From Mnemiopsis leidyi (lineage: Eukaryota; Ctenophora; Tentaculata; Lobata; Bolinopsidae), in NCBI GenBank assembly GCA_000226015.1, contig JH153685.1, forward strand, positions 51,220 to 85,895: a stretch of 34,676 bases of DNA. Reading direction: 5' to 3'. Position numbers and translations under genes: made by a program. The notes under the pieces are model-generated. The model was not told the DNA's origin and did no database searches. It was given only the letters and a program-made list of their open reading frames with translations. This document shows, in pieces, positions 20,822-32,100 of the stretch; within the stretch, counting starts at the first letter, position 1, and every line of letters starts with the position of its first letter.

Positions 20822-21065
20822 ACTATCAAACCTTCACAATCTTGACTATAAAAACCCTTGTACTCACTATATCAAACAGCTTCACAAATTCAAACTATCA
20901 AACCTTTACAATCTTGACTATAAAAACCCTTGTATTCACTATATCAAACAGCTTCACGAATTCAAACTATCAAACCTTCACAATCTTGACTATAAAAACC
21001 CTTGTACTCACTATAATTATATCAAGCAGCTTCACAAATTCAAACTATCAAACCTTCACAATCTC
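20822..21065. repeat. 72-bp tandem repeat, about 3.4 copies
   Basis: ACTATCAAACCTT recurs at 20822, 20894, 20966 and 21044 (72, 72 and 78 bp; the last spacing includes a 6-bp insertion AATTAT). The multiple-of-3 period keeps two frames open without evidence of a gene. Confidence 0.93.
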
Positions 21066-21401
21066 GACCACGCCACTAGGGCTCTTATAGTAGTAGTGTT
21101 GCGCAAACCGTATACTCTTATTATTTAGGAGATAAACATTTAACATCTTTCCTTATATATTTATAATATACATATTGCTAAACTCTATAACCTCTACTTT
21201 ACTCAAATGCCTGCAGTGTTTATCAGATAGAAATGATTCTTATAGGACTGTTGTCTGCAGTTGTGTTCAAAAAAGTGAACACTTCTCCGAAATTGATACT
21301 TGTCTGAATTGAACTCTTGTCCCAAAAATTTTGATTATAATTATATATGTGACAAATTAAACGTTACGTCACCTCTTCAACAATTAGCTGAATGCATATT
21401 C

Positions 21402-21565
21402 TTGTCGTAGCTGATAAATTTTGTCGTGGCTGATAAATTTTGTCGTAGCTGATTAATTTTGTCGTAGCTGATAAATTTTGTCGTAGCTGATAAATTTTGT
21501 CGTAGCTGATTAATTTTGTCGTAGCTGATCAATTTTGTCGTGGCTGAAAAATTTTGTCGTGAAAT
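21402..21565. repeat. 19-bp minisatellite, about 8 copies
   Basis: The unit is GTCGTAGCTGATAAATTTT with A/T and A/G variants (GATTAA, GTGGCTG). Confidence 0.92.
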
Positions 21566-21914
21566 TTTGGATGAACATGTCAAGGCTTTCTGCACGCCTT
21601 TCCTAACGTTCATTCTATGTAACTCGAGTTAAAGTATCTATTGTGTTATTCAATCTTAGGATAGATGAATTAACTGATAAGTGTGCGTCAATAGTCGCTT
21701 CTAGTTACTTAGTTAGTTCCAATTGCATAGTCCGTGTAATTACTCATTTAGTTTATTGTTGACAATATGAGGCTGCAATTAGATTCGATCTTATTATTGC
21801 AGACTTTCCCTAATTGAACTCAAATAGATAATCCAATTCTTTTCTGAGTTACCCCTTTTATTTATTACTCTTTTAGATTTGTTATCTGGGTTGAGGATAG
21901 ACGTAATTATGGAA
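21566..21914. other. Intergenic, no gene seen
   Basis: AT-rich sequence between a minisatellite and the LINE fragment. No features supported; it may include the 3' end of the LINE but no poly(A) tail or target duplication was found. Confidence 0.4.
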
Positions 21915-22810
21915 ATCCTTAGCTTAGGCTTCCAATCGAATAGGTAGTTGGGGAGTCGATCTTCTGGCATTCTTCTGACATGTCCAAACCAACGCAGACG
22001 TTTTGTGGCTATAATGTGAGAGAGGGTGGATATTTCAAAGCATCGTTATTCTTTACCCGTTGGAACCATTAAACTCTCAGGATTCTCCGAACGCAGTATT
22101 GATGAAAAGTTTCCAACCTTCCACTCTGCGCTTGAGTGGTATTCCATACCTCACATCCATAAGTTAAGATAGTGATAACACCAGCAACATATACGCAAAC
22201 TTTGTTGTTGATGCCAAATATGTTCTCATTTTTCCAGATGTTCTTCAATTGATTAAATGCCCCTGCTGCTTTGCCTATCCGCACACTTATCTCTTTCTTA
22301 ATTTTACCTTCTGATGTAATCGTGGCTCCCAGGCAAGTGAACTTTGTGACTTGCTTTACAGGATTACCATCGCCTATCAACAGTTATATCTAGTGTTCTA
22401 TCTTTGGGAAGTGGATGTTGTGAGGCGTCTTTCCCAATGACCATGCTTTCTGTTTTTTGGCATTCATCTTCAATCTGTTGTTTGTATATAGTCTAGTGTC
22501 ATCCTGTGCAGTGATGTCATCTGCGTAATCCAGGTCAGTCACACACTTTTCTGGTTGCTTGTAGCTCTGTCTGTGTTGAGGGTTAGACCACAAGAAATAG
22601 ACCCCAGTTAATCAAAACGTTAAAAATTGGTGGCCCTTGCACATCACCCTGACCAGTTCCTTGAAAAATGTTTATGTATTTGTTTGGAAGACCATGATAC
22701 TCAAAAGCTTTCCAAATGAAGTCACGATTGATTGAGCCAACAGCAACTTTAAAATCAATGAAGTTTATATACAAAGGGAGATTGAGTTCTATATACACTG
22801 GAATAATCAA
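21915..22810 (-). pseudogene. Decayed non-LTR (LINE) reverse transcriptase fragment
   Basis: Reading the minus strand from high to low coordinates gives reverse-transcriptase blocks in order, in shifted frames. First LYINFIDFK with SINRDFIWKAF and LPNKYINIF (22810-22583; palm, finger and the first Asp). Then LDYADDITA (about 22530; the YxDD catalytic loop, intact). Then FTCLGATITSEGKIKKEI, LTYGCEVW and LETFHQYCVRRIL (22380-22069), and RLRWFGHVRRMPEDR (about 22010-21950). These are typical of the C-terminal half of LINE ORF2. Stops and frameshifts separate the blocks, the endonuclease part is missing, and several conserved residues are changed (KKAFDS-type motif reads KVAVGS). The element is dead and 5'-truncated, as is usual for LINEs. 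Confidence 0.85.
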
Positions 22811-24724
22811 TTATTACAGTCACAAATTGTGACTAGCAAATGAAGATGGCTCAATATTTTTTACTCGTTCATCGTCATTAGCCAAGTCTTCTATTTGAGA
22901 TTTTTTACCGAGTAAAAGTCAATATGCACCATATGGCAAATAAGTATTGTGCACTAATTAACTATTTCGAACAGATGTTCCTGATAAATTGGCGGATTTC
23001 ATCTTTTGTAATTTAAGTAGTTAAATAACACTTCACAGTTCTCTCTCTGAGTCAATAAGTCTGGCAGATGGCAGAGCGTTGCTGTTTATTTTCAGCAGGT
23101 AGATGAGTGCTCAATGAATAAATCGTAACTGGTTACACTGCTGTCAAGCACTGGAGCAATTATTATTAAGCTATTATTCAGCCAGGTGTAAATCAGCTGT
23201 GTAAAATAGAAATTATTTAAATTTGTTTCCAATTCATAACGGGACACTTTTATTTCGTTTACTTCTAAAGCATAACAACATACACAAATTTTACTATTCA
23301 TCATATACTCATTATTAATGGAACATGTCTGTATGGCTGTTAATCATATCCAAACCTTTGTCATGTACGCATCTGCAGGGACCAGTGTATACTTCTGTAA
23401 ACATACTCACTATACTAACTCTCTATTTACTTCGAGTCCTGTTTGTTACTCATGTACATTAGAGAGGTTAGTCACGGTTTTGAGGACTGTGAACGCGAGA
23501 TATGTGTTCCTACACTGTAGTCTGTACAACGCTGTAATTCGCGGAAATTACCAGCCCCATATTCTACTGTAACTTATAACCTGCAGTGGTCCTAAATAAT
23601 CACTCATTATTGCTCCTTCGGCCATTATTGTTACTATCGACGGCATATGGCATTCAGTGACATTATCCTTCGATTTAGGGGTGTTGGTTATGCCAATCGT
23701 CATACGTCATATATACTCTTACCGATCTTGTTCTCTTCCTAAAGCAAGCGACTCAAAACAGGAACCAATACTCACACTATAGGTTTTGAAAAAGCGTCCC
23801 TGGTAATCTTTTAATATCCTTTCTCATGCTCATCTTACATGATCTACTCAAAAAAGTAGGTACCTTTGATTCTTAACCTTTCCCTCTCGACAAAAATTTG
23901 ATTAATATAGCTGATGGAGGACAAGATGATATGCTCCGTACATGAACTTGATATCCATTAGGTAGCAGATGGCAAACCCTGGTTTTTCTTCAAGACAGCG
24001 GGTCGGCGATACAGAGATTTTATAAAAGATTACATATCGGTAATCTGTTATGCATCACTGGAACCGCCTTTACTATCATAGCTAGATTGAGGTTTTTGGC
24101 TGCGTACTTGCTTTTTGACAACTCCTCTCTATGTGGTCTTGGCCTGATATTTAGAAAACAGGATTACCTTACTGAGTTTTCGGTGTCATCCTATCATCTA
24201 TCATCAATATATTCTCATTAAGTACTTTATTAGTAACGAAATTTCCATCTCCAATACTCTATTAGAAAATTGTTTTACAGAGTGCCCCGACATCTTTACT
24301 CGGTAAATTCACTTTGACCTTGAAAATATTCATTACTGTAATACGAATATGGAATTACAACTTTCTTACTTTTTATGAACTTATGCTTATTTTTACTCAG
24401 CTATAACTTTTTACTATTAGATTGTTTAAATGTTTTTTGGTCGGCGATTGCCTTATAGTTATCAACATCTAAGCTAAAAAGTAAGACATGGTTACACTAT
24501 TCAAGTTTGCCGAACCGTCCTTCAATTTTGTCTTGACTTTAACGAGATATAGACCAGTAATTATTTATGTATCCAGCAGTTACATTTAACAAAATGTTCA
24601 TGCCCTGTGATGCTTCTTTGGTCCGCATTTTCGTTTTAGATTGATTGTGTTTTAGATTAATTTTCATACCTAAAGTTTGCTGAAAAACATTTGATTTAGC
24701 GTGTATTGATTTGACACTGCACAG
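22811..24724. other. Intergenic, no gene seen
   Basis: AT-rich sequence with many stops. The open frame at 23318-23572 has no start context, splice borders or recognisable motif. No tandem arrays. Confidence 0.45.
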
Positions 24725-24784
24725 GAAATGGTTTAGCTGCAGAGAAAGTTAATAAAGAGAAATTAGAAAAAGATCAGAAAAGAG
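24725..24784 (+). CDS. Possible isolated 60-nt exon
   Basis: Flanked by an acceptor TGACACTGCACAG| and a strong donor AAAGAG|GTAAGC, this 60-nt segment is open in phase 1 to phase 1 and reads NGLAAEKVNKEKLEKDQKR, a charged helix-like piece. The splice borders are good but no neighbouring exon was found within several kb, so its gene, if any, is unknown. Confidence 0.3.
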
Positions 24785-24974
24785 GTAAGCTCCTGCTAAA
24801 ACGTACTAAAACAAAAATTTGGTCGCAGTAATCTAGCTACATTCTAGTTCATAATCATAATATGTCGTATAGCAAGATCTCTAATCTCTAATGTGTTGTG
24901 TACTTGGTAATTCGATGAGTCCCATCTGATTACTGCAGTTATTTAGTTATTTGTGGTTGGCTGCGTCTCGTGCA

Positions 24975-25300
24975 ATTGTCTGGTGCAATGTCTGGTGCAA
25001 TGTCTGGTGCAATGTCTGGTGCAATGTCTGGTGCAATGACTGGTGGAATATCTGGTGAAATGTCTGGCGCAATGTCTGTTGTAATGTCTGTTGTAATGTC
25101 TGGTGAAATGTCTGGTGAAATGTCTGGTGAAATGTCTGGTGGAATATCTGGTGAAATGTCTGGTGAAATGTCTGGTGTAATGTGTGGTGTATTGTCTGGT
25201 GCAATGTCTGGTGCAATGTCTGGTGCAATGTCTGGTGTAATTTCTGGTGTAATGTCTGGTGCAATATCTGGTTTAATGTCTGGTGCAATGTCTGGTGTAA
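24975..25300. repeat. 12-bp minisatellite, about 27 copies
   Basis: The unit is TCTGGTGCAATG with variants GTGAAA, GTGTAA, GTTGTA and GTGGAATA. Open on both strands for over 110 codons (MSGA repeats on plus, HQTL repeats on minus) only because the period is a multiple of 3 and the unit lacks stops. Confidence 0.95.
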
Positions 25301-26437
25301 TTAACGCTATTGATGAAAGGTATTTAACAACGGCTTAAAATTATTTGATTTTAGAAGTGTTGTGTAAGACTACATAATGGAGAACACCACGTAAGTTAAC
25401 CTGAACTTCTTCTCTACAAGCTATTACTTATACTCTTATAGAACTTTAACTTATACTACTTAAACTTTAATTCTTCCCTTGCTAGAAGCTGATGGTCTGA
25501 CAGGTTTTGCTCCTGTGTAACTACAATTCTCCTAATCTTGGTGACTATTCGGATTTCAGTGGAAAGGTAGTCCCGTAGACCGTGAATCAAATGCAAAAAC
25601 GAGACACAAATTTTGGGGAACCCAAGGCCATGTAGCAAAGAGATGCCTAACAAGAACTAGAAAACTGTTAAAACAGTCTAACGTCCTAACGAGCCATGTT
25701 CAGGAAGCTATTTCTTGGATTATATAATAATGTGTCCGCTACCAGAGTAGTAATTGCCATTATGTTCCAGCTTGAACCACTGAAATACCAGACCTAAAAG
25801 CTAATTAATCCTTGTTTTAGGAGTTGGTTACCCGTTAGCCGGTGTTCTTTCTAAGAGCCGACCGGATATCCTGTACGGTTTCAAAAAAATTGGATCCGGT
25901 CGGCTCCTAGTTCTTGCTAATGAATTCTAAAGAAAATTATTGCGTTTATTCTGATTACACAATGCTATCCTGAACTCTCAATTTAGTCAGTTTAAGAAGA
26001 AATAACTGAACATTTTTTGCAGATTTATAAATTATGACCAATCACTTCAAAAGTATGAATAAAAGAAAGCAAAGTTATAATTCAATACGATTACTCTCGA
26101 CAAAAAGCTAAACTTTTCTCCGCTCTTTTCTTGCTAAAATAAGCTGTTTTTGTCAATCAACTGTCTTCTTATGATGGAGCGATTCTTATGATGGAGGTTA
26201 CTAATCCATTAAACTTACCTGTTATTGTAAGTCATTTATCAGCTGTAAAACACTATATTTGGAGAAGCCAAATATGCTTTCCCAACTTAAACATGTATTG
26301 AAAAACTGGACAGCTTTGTCGACAGTGTAACCATCAAAATGATCCCTTGCTCTTTCAGAGATATGATCAAATGCTAGTAGTGTTCATATTAGTACCTACA
26401 CCTTAGTTATATACCTTAGGTATAGGTACTTTCGATT
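25301..26437. other. Intergenic with one strong hairpin; no firm gene
   Basis: Contains the hairpin at 25855-25906 and, on the minus strand, an open frame at 25653-25456 with no supported borders. A single diverged copy of the later 24-bp repeat (CTCTTTCAGAGATATGATCA) lies near 26352. Confidence 0.4.
25855..25906. repeat. Hairpin with perfect 13-bp GC-rich stem
   Basis: GAGCCGACCGGAT (25855-25867) and ATCCGGTCGGCTC (25894-25906) are exact inverted repeats with a 26-nt loop. Similarity between the arms extends outward imperfectly to about 25843 and 25918. The stem is unusually GC-rich for the region. It could be a small inverted-repeat element or a structured RNA. Confidence 0.7.
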
Positions 26438-26571
26438 TAACGAAGCACTTTGATTAAGTTTTGTATGGCCAGACCCTGCCCCAACCCTGCTTCGGCCGTT
26501 TATCTTTTTACCCAGAGAAAATACTGTATCCATTCAGCACGCATAAAAAACATTATAAAAGTGCTTCGTTA
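26438..26571. mobile_element. Possible short MITE with TA target site
   Basis: TAACGAAGCACTTT (26438-26451) and AAAGTGCTTCGTTA (26558-26571) are exact inverted repeats 106 bp apart. Read as ACGAAGCACTTT...AAAGTGCTTCGT flanked by TA, the form is that of a Tc1/mariner-type non-autonomous element of about 130 bp. No coding frame. Chance pairing of 14 bp over this distance is unlikely. Confidence 0.45.
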
Positions 26572-26651
26572 TACTTATAGTGACAAACAAACAAACACAG
26601 GGGGCCACGAAACGCTGAGGTACAGGTACTTATATGAACACTATACTCATG

Positions 26652-26766
26652 CCCTTTCAGAGGTTTGATTACATACTATTTCAGAGGTTTGATTACATGC
26701 TATTTCAGAGAAATGATTACATGCTATTTCAGAGAAATGATTACATGCTATTTCAGAGAAATGATC
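26652..26766 (+). repeat. 24-bp repeat carrying an acceptor-like site and the GPCR start codon, 5 copies
   Basis: The unit includes CTATTTCAGAGAAATGATTA, period 24 bp. Every copy holds a pyrimidine-AG (CTATTTCAG|AG), and the last three also hold an in-frame ATG. The last ATG (26761) is taken as the GPCR start. All copies are in frame with it, so a longer N-terminus made of an 8-residue repeat is possible if transcription starts upstream. Confidence 0.9.
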
Positions 26767-29127
26767 ACCCTAGAAGACAATTCGACCGCGAGTATCTGGG
26801 AGTTTATGAACAGTTCCTTAGATGACACGAGTGACAGAACAAGGCCCGAACAGATTGTGTTAACTATTGTTTTCGTTATCTACACCATCATAGGAATTCT
26901 TGGTAAGGTTTGATAGGCTCCTCAATCAAAGACTGGACAGTTGTCACTGCTTGCAGTTTGATTGATATTCTTTCATGACTGACGGACAATACTTCTAACA
27001 CGTTTTGCATTGGTTTCAAAAATTAGCTGATTTTCGCCTAGAATATTTGTTACATATATTAATGTATATTTACTCATAGTTTCTGAGATATCTTTGAACT
27101 TATGGTGAGGGGAACTAAAGTCGATTTTGTAACGTAAAGCCACGCAGGAAATGCTCTTGTCTTAGTATCGATAATGAGGATACGACACTGGAGTGGTCTG
27201 GAGAGAGCTATGATGTGTTTTCTTACCAACTTGGCGATATCCGACTTTCTTCTGTGTCTGATAACTTTCCCTGCAACAGCCATCTCCGCTATTCACAACA
27301 CGTGAGTACTGAGTCACATTTCATGAGCTATATCATTCCTATGTTTCATATCACATATGCTATACTATTCCTATATTTCATATGCTATACTATTCCTATA
27401 TTTCATAGTACCACAATAATTTCTAACTACTACTAGATAGCCATACCTTCACATTATAATTCCCCCACCAACCCGGTAGCCATACTCAAACTTTTCTCAG
27501 CTGGGTGCTCGGTAGAAACTGATGATTTGGTTTGAAATTGATACTTTGATCAAGAAGAGAAAAATCGCCTTCAACCCAAAAATGCTTCTGACCGAAATTT
27601 CTGAAATCGTCCTATCAGTAAAAAAACTTTTTTGCACCTATGACTCAAACTCTTCTCAGCTGGGTGCTGGGTATTGACATGTGTTGGATAGTGGGGTTCG
27701 CTACGTCCTACCTACGTATTGTCTCTATTCTCTTCATGATGTGGATCGGTGTGCACAGAGCGTTCGTCATTAAGTACCCTTTCTCGTGAGTAGTAGACTT
27801 GTGTAGGATATTTGTAGTCATCAAGTACCCTTTCTCGTGAGTAGTAGACTTGTGTAGGATATTTGTACTCATCAAGCACCCTTTCTCGTGAGTAGTAGAC
27901 TTGTGTAGGATTGTAGGCTGTACTTATGTAGGCGGTAGTGAGACCGTATCTTATCAAAAAGTTAGATATTGTAGGCTGCAGTAGTCAGATCCTATTTTAT
28001 CAAAAAAGTTAGAATACGGTGTCCTTTTCTAAACAAAACTGTCATGAGAAGCTTGTAACTAAACTAAACCTCAATCTGACAGGAAAAAGATAACAAGAAG
28101 AATAGCGCGGGTGATATCAGTCTGTGTATGGGTTTTAGCTACCATTCCTCAACTCACTTGCTACATAGGTTACAAACTGGATGTTTTACTTTACAAATTG
28201 TATATCAGTATATCTATTATCTAGCGCAGACTTCCTGTTCAAGTCAACCAATTTACTAGGTCCTTGGAGCCATGCAAATCACAAAAACATACCGTTTTGT
28301 AGTTGATAACCTCCGCCCAAGCCGCTCGGGGAAGCACTCTTAAAATTATCTTATGTAAAAGTTGGCGGGATTTAGTCTAGACCCATGAAGTGGAGCGTTA
28401 AATGAGCAGCATATATTTGCGTGACTTTCCTGTCTGGCGAAAACGTCAAGTATCTTTAAAAGGCATAAATATTTGGAAAAACATGAAAATGCTCAATAGA
28501 CGGATTCGGCAAAGTTGATCAATTTTAGCAGGTCGAAGTACCTATGCCCAAATACGAAAATATTCGCATATATGTTCATAAATGTATGCGTTATAAAATC
28601 ACTTATCAGAGTTTTCGTTACCTCAGGAATATCGCCCATGCACTACGACCCTAACCGAGCTGTATGCATTGCGTCGTTGCTTGGTGACCACATAGTCCCT
28701 GTTATGGTTTACACTCTTGTTTATTTGGTAATACCGATGGGAACAATTATTGGTAAGTCCATCGAAATCTTTATTGTGCTTTGGTTTTTTAATCAACTTG
28801 TCGATATTACAAGAGAATAAGATCGATGTATTTCAAACCAAGAATTTGATTTGAAGAGTTTATCAATTAAGACAACGATTTTTGTAGACTTGATCCAAAT
28901 GTCAGTAATATCTCAGGTGTCTACTCATTGCTGCTGTATATTGCTATAGGAGCTGTGAGAAGAACAAAAGATCTAACCGAACTACAGAATGATGGTAAAT
29001 TTTTGTTGTACAGTTTACTGTAGATATTTTCACGGTGATCATGCAAATTAGGGCAGAAAATCGTATAACGAGACTGAATAACACCTCGCGTCAAATTGTT
29101 CAAGAGCTAAACGTTTTATTGCAGTAG
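26761..29127 (+). CDS. Class A (rhodopsin-like) GPCR, TM1-TM5 only; truncated gene or pseudogene
   Basis: Seven exons with matching phases: 26761-26902, 27148-27301, 27660-27785, 28083-28168, 28627-28752, 28917-28994, 29024-29127 (816 nt, 271 residues). The N-terminus has NST and NSS glycosylation sequons. Splicing exon 1 to 2 rebuilds the TM1 signature IIGILGNALVLV. TM2 has LTNLAISDFLLC. Exon 3 starts with WVLGIDMC (conserved Trp and disulfide Cys) and runs through TM3 to GVHRAFVIKYPF, where the usual DRY is HRA. TM4 carries VWVLATIP. ECL2 has the partner Cys (NRAVC), and TM5 is LVYLVIPMGTIIG. The last exon gives a loop-3-like sequence and stops at 29125 with no TM6 (CWxP) or TM7 (NPxxY); neither was found on the plus strand to 34676. 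Exon 7 is the weakest call. Ligand class cannot be told; a peptide-receptor relative is my guess. Confidence 0.75.
27484..27673 (+). repeat. Echo of the GPCR exon-3 splice acceptor
   Basis: 31 bp at 27484-27514 recur at 27643-27673 with two differences: ACTCAAACTYTTCTCAG followed by CTGGGTGCTSGGTA. The second copy contains the acceptor of exon 3 and its first 14 bases. The first copy is a decoy acceptor 159 bp upstream, from which the frame would not give the TM3 sequence. Confidence 0.85.
27772..27905 (+). repeat. 51-bp repeat spanning the GPCR exon-3 donor, about 2.6 copies
   Basis: AAGTACCCTTTCTCGTGAGT recurs at 27772, 27823 and 27874 (one substitution in the third). Each copy holds the end of exon 3 plus an intact donor CTC|GTGAGT. 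The remaining part of the unit (AGTAGACTTGTGTAGGATAT) is intronic. Confidence 0.92.
29115..29120 (-). terminator. Poly(A) signal of the M8 gene, inside the last GPCR exon
   Basis: On the minus strand AATAAA occurs 24-29 bp after the stop of the M8 gene (29144). The two opposing reading frames end only 16 bp apart, and this signal lies in plus-strand coding sequence. Confidence 0.55.
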
Positions 29128-29143
29128 AAGTTTTACTAAAACT

Positions 29144-32100
29144 TCAATTTTGTCCTTTCGAGTCATCACTCTCTGGCAGGGAAGCCTCGTCAGAATTAGC
29201 AGCTTCTTCCAGCTCCTCAACCTTGGCATCTTCCTCCCCTTCATCTTCCACCTGCACTTTCATCTCGGCGTTAGGAGTAAAGCCAAACGTTCTTTTGAAC
29301 CCATTTTGTCGGTTTCTAAAATCCCAAGAGTCCTCCAGGTAGTTTTCCTCCTCCTTTTCAGAAATCTCAAAAGGAATTTGATTGGGGTTGTAAGAGCCGC
29401 CCGTCACGGGATTGGGCATAACCAAGCGTTTAACAGAAGGGTGGTTTCTAACCCTTGCCCTGGCAGCTTGAATGCTAGCTCGTAACGCTGCCATGTCGGG
29501 GGAAAGCTGCTCAACCTGGTCCTCCTGATCTGGACTTAACACGGGCATATCCAGGGAGTCTTGGTAGGACGGTGGGTTCGGGTTCAGAGCTGGCTTCTTT
29601 GGGAACACCCGCGCTCGATTCTTGTAACGAATCTTTGGGATATGGAAACTTTTTCCACTTCCAAATAAACTTTCTTCAGAATCTTTGGAAGAAAGTTTCG
29701 TTTCGGTAGTGTAAGGGGTTGAGGGAGGGGATGTGAACAGCTGCTTAACACTACCGCTTGCCACACTGTACTCTGACGATAAGTCCATCGACCTGAAAAC
29801 AGATTCATGACTGATTGACTAACTTGGAAATCAGCTTCATAAGTATGAGTATCGATAAGTAATAAACATCATAATAAAGTAATCAGTATCAGTGCAATAA
29901 ACTTATTTTCAATAAGTGAAATTTGCTACTTAATAAGTAAAATTTTCTGTTTCTCGATAAGTCATAAACATGAAAATCAGTATCAGTGCAATAAACATAG
30001 TGTCGATAAGTAAAATTTGCTAGTTGCTCATACCGTTCTCTAGGTTTCATCCCGGGTAAGTGCTGTTGAGACCAGTAATAACTTTCGTTAAACAACTGGG
30101 ATTGTGAGCGTTGTTGTTGGGATTTGTTGAAGAACCAAATAATGAAGACAAGGATGAGAATAGTGAAGACAAAGAAAACCGCAAACACAGCAACAAGGAT
30201 GACGGTGTTATTTGGACCTTGTGGACTGACAGCAGCTTCTTCCTTCTGACAAGTGCTGTTCGCAAAGCACACCTCCTTTTCGTACTCGAAATCAGCGCAC
30301 GTGGAACAACCCCGAGTCCTGATCCTCTCCCCAGGATTGTCCCCACAGGTTACCGAGCAGGGCCCCCAGGCAGACCACTCGAGATACTCCTTGTTGCAGG
30401 TGGGCGGTTCCGGAGACCATGATCCTGACCTCTGGGAACCAGGACTTCTCTCTATGCAGGTCAGAATACTGCTCCCCTTCAGTTTGTAGTCTCGGTTACA
30501 AGTCACTGTCACGCTGTCCCCCACCAAACTCTGACCTCCTGAAGACTTCTCCACAGAACCGAACTCAATGAGAGGGTCCTGACAAGGCAGCTTGCACTGA
30601 GGTACCGGGCTGGAGAAGAGATTGTTCCCCAGACACACCGAGGAGGAGGAACCCCGCATGACGTACCCGTCAAAACACACGTAAGACAAGGTGGTACCTA
30701 TAGTGACCTGGTACATTCCCTGACTGCTATAGACCTGTCCGTTACTCAAGGAGGGTGTCATACACTTCCCCGCCGTCTGACACTTGGCTCTGGTACCTCC
30801 TCCGCACGCAGTTTCCCAGCTGGGGCACTGGAGAGAGCCCCGTATTTGGTTGTTGGATGAGGAGATGTGTATTGTTTGCTTGGGCTGGTAGCAGCTGTGG
30901 GGGGTGTTGTTGACGTCTACAACGTCAAAGTTGGAGTCTCTGCAGCAGATAGAGTAGCAGCCTGCTCCTTTAGATCTTCCTGCTCCGCTAACGTCCCACT
31001 CTCCGTCGTGTATCACACACACTGAATTTTCTCCGTGTCTGGGGGTTTCTTTGTTACAATCTTACGGCATACACTCATACATACACTCAAGCTGTGTACT
31101 GTTTAAACTTTTAAAGGGTATTCTAAGTCAGTAAGTCTTTATAAACAAGTATATGAGGTTCAGAGGTTGCCATCAAGTTATGAAAATGCAGAAGTATAGC
31201 TGAAAAGTACGACTTACTTTTCCAGAAAGATGTTTCTTCCTTGAGGTGGAGTATCTGTACAGGAGTAACTTTCTTCATGCTCACTGAACAACATACAGAA
31301 GTCGCTGTATTTGTAGGGGCCCGCTATGTACCCATTACCTGGGAAACATATCCTTCAGAGTAAGAGAATACTTCATTACTTCATAAACATCAATGACCTG
31401 TTTTACTTAACCACCTCTATCTACTTAGAAACTATTTCAACACTACAAATTAAATACATTTATTGAGGTGCTGATGATGTAATGAAAGCGTTTCACCTCT
31501 TAATGAAGATGTATTAGAATTGTTCTGCCTTTCATCCGATGTCTAATTGTGGGAAATATAAGAATAATTTGATCCACCTCTATCTACTTATCCATGATAC
31601 TATAATACACCTGAAAGGGTCTAACCTGCAATGCCGTGGTACTGAAACTTGGCAGAGACCGCTCCGACACTGTGTACTTTCCTCTGACACTTCGACACGG
31701 CCTTGTGGTCGGCTGTACAGGTGAAGTCCTGGCTGGAGATCCCACAGAAGGGGAAGGGATTTTCGTGTTCAGCTTCTTGTTGAGATACCCACAAGTTGCA
31801 ACTACGGTCAAGTATGTCACACCCTAGATTACCAGGGAATGGAGGCTGCTGTGTTTTTCCTAGCGGAGAAAAATACGTTTAGTAGGTATAGTTGGTTAAG
31901 TACGTATTATAGTACGCACAGATTGATATAGATAATTGGTAGAAAGATTCACACTTTAAGCTAGATATAAGACACTTCTCCAGGAATCTTTCACTACATT
32001 ACCTGCCATGTACCAGCCCGTATCCTCCAGCAACGAGAAAGTCAGGTCAGAGAACTTGCTGTCTTTAGTGACGTTAACTGTTGTTATCTCCCCTCTGTAG

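Noticed and set aside
24947-25338. Open frames of over 110 codons on both strands (MSGA and HQTL repeats)
   Set aside because: Both come from the 12-bp minisatellite; a stop-free unit gives open frames automatically, and no flanking exon or start context supports them.
25456-25653. Minus-strand 65-codon frame as a terminal exon
   Set aside because: No acceptor of quality, no poly(A) signal and no partner exon could be found.
29150-29485. 111-codon plus-strand frame as the missing TM6-TM7 of the GPCR
   Set aside because: It is antisense to the well-supported cytoplasmic tail of the M8 gene and lacks CWxP and NPxxY motifs.
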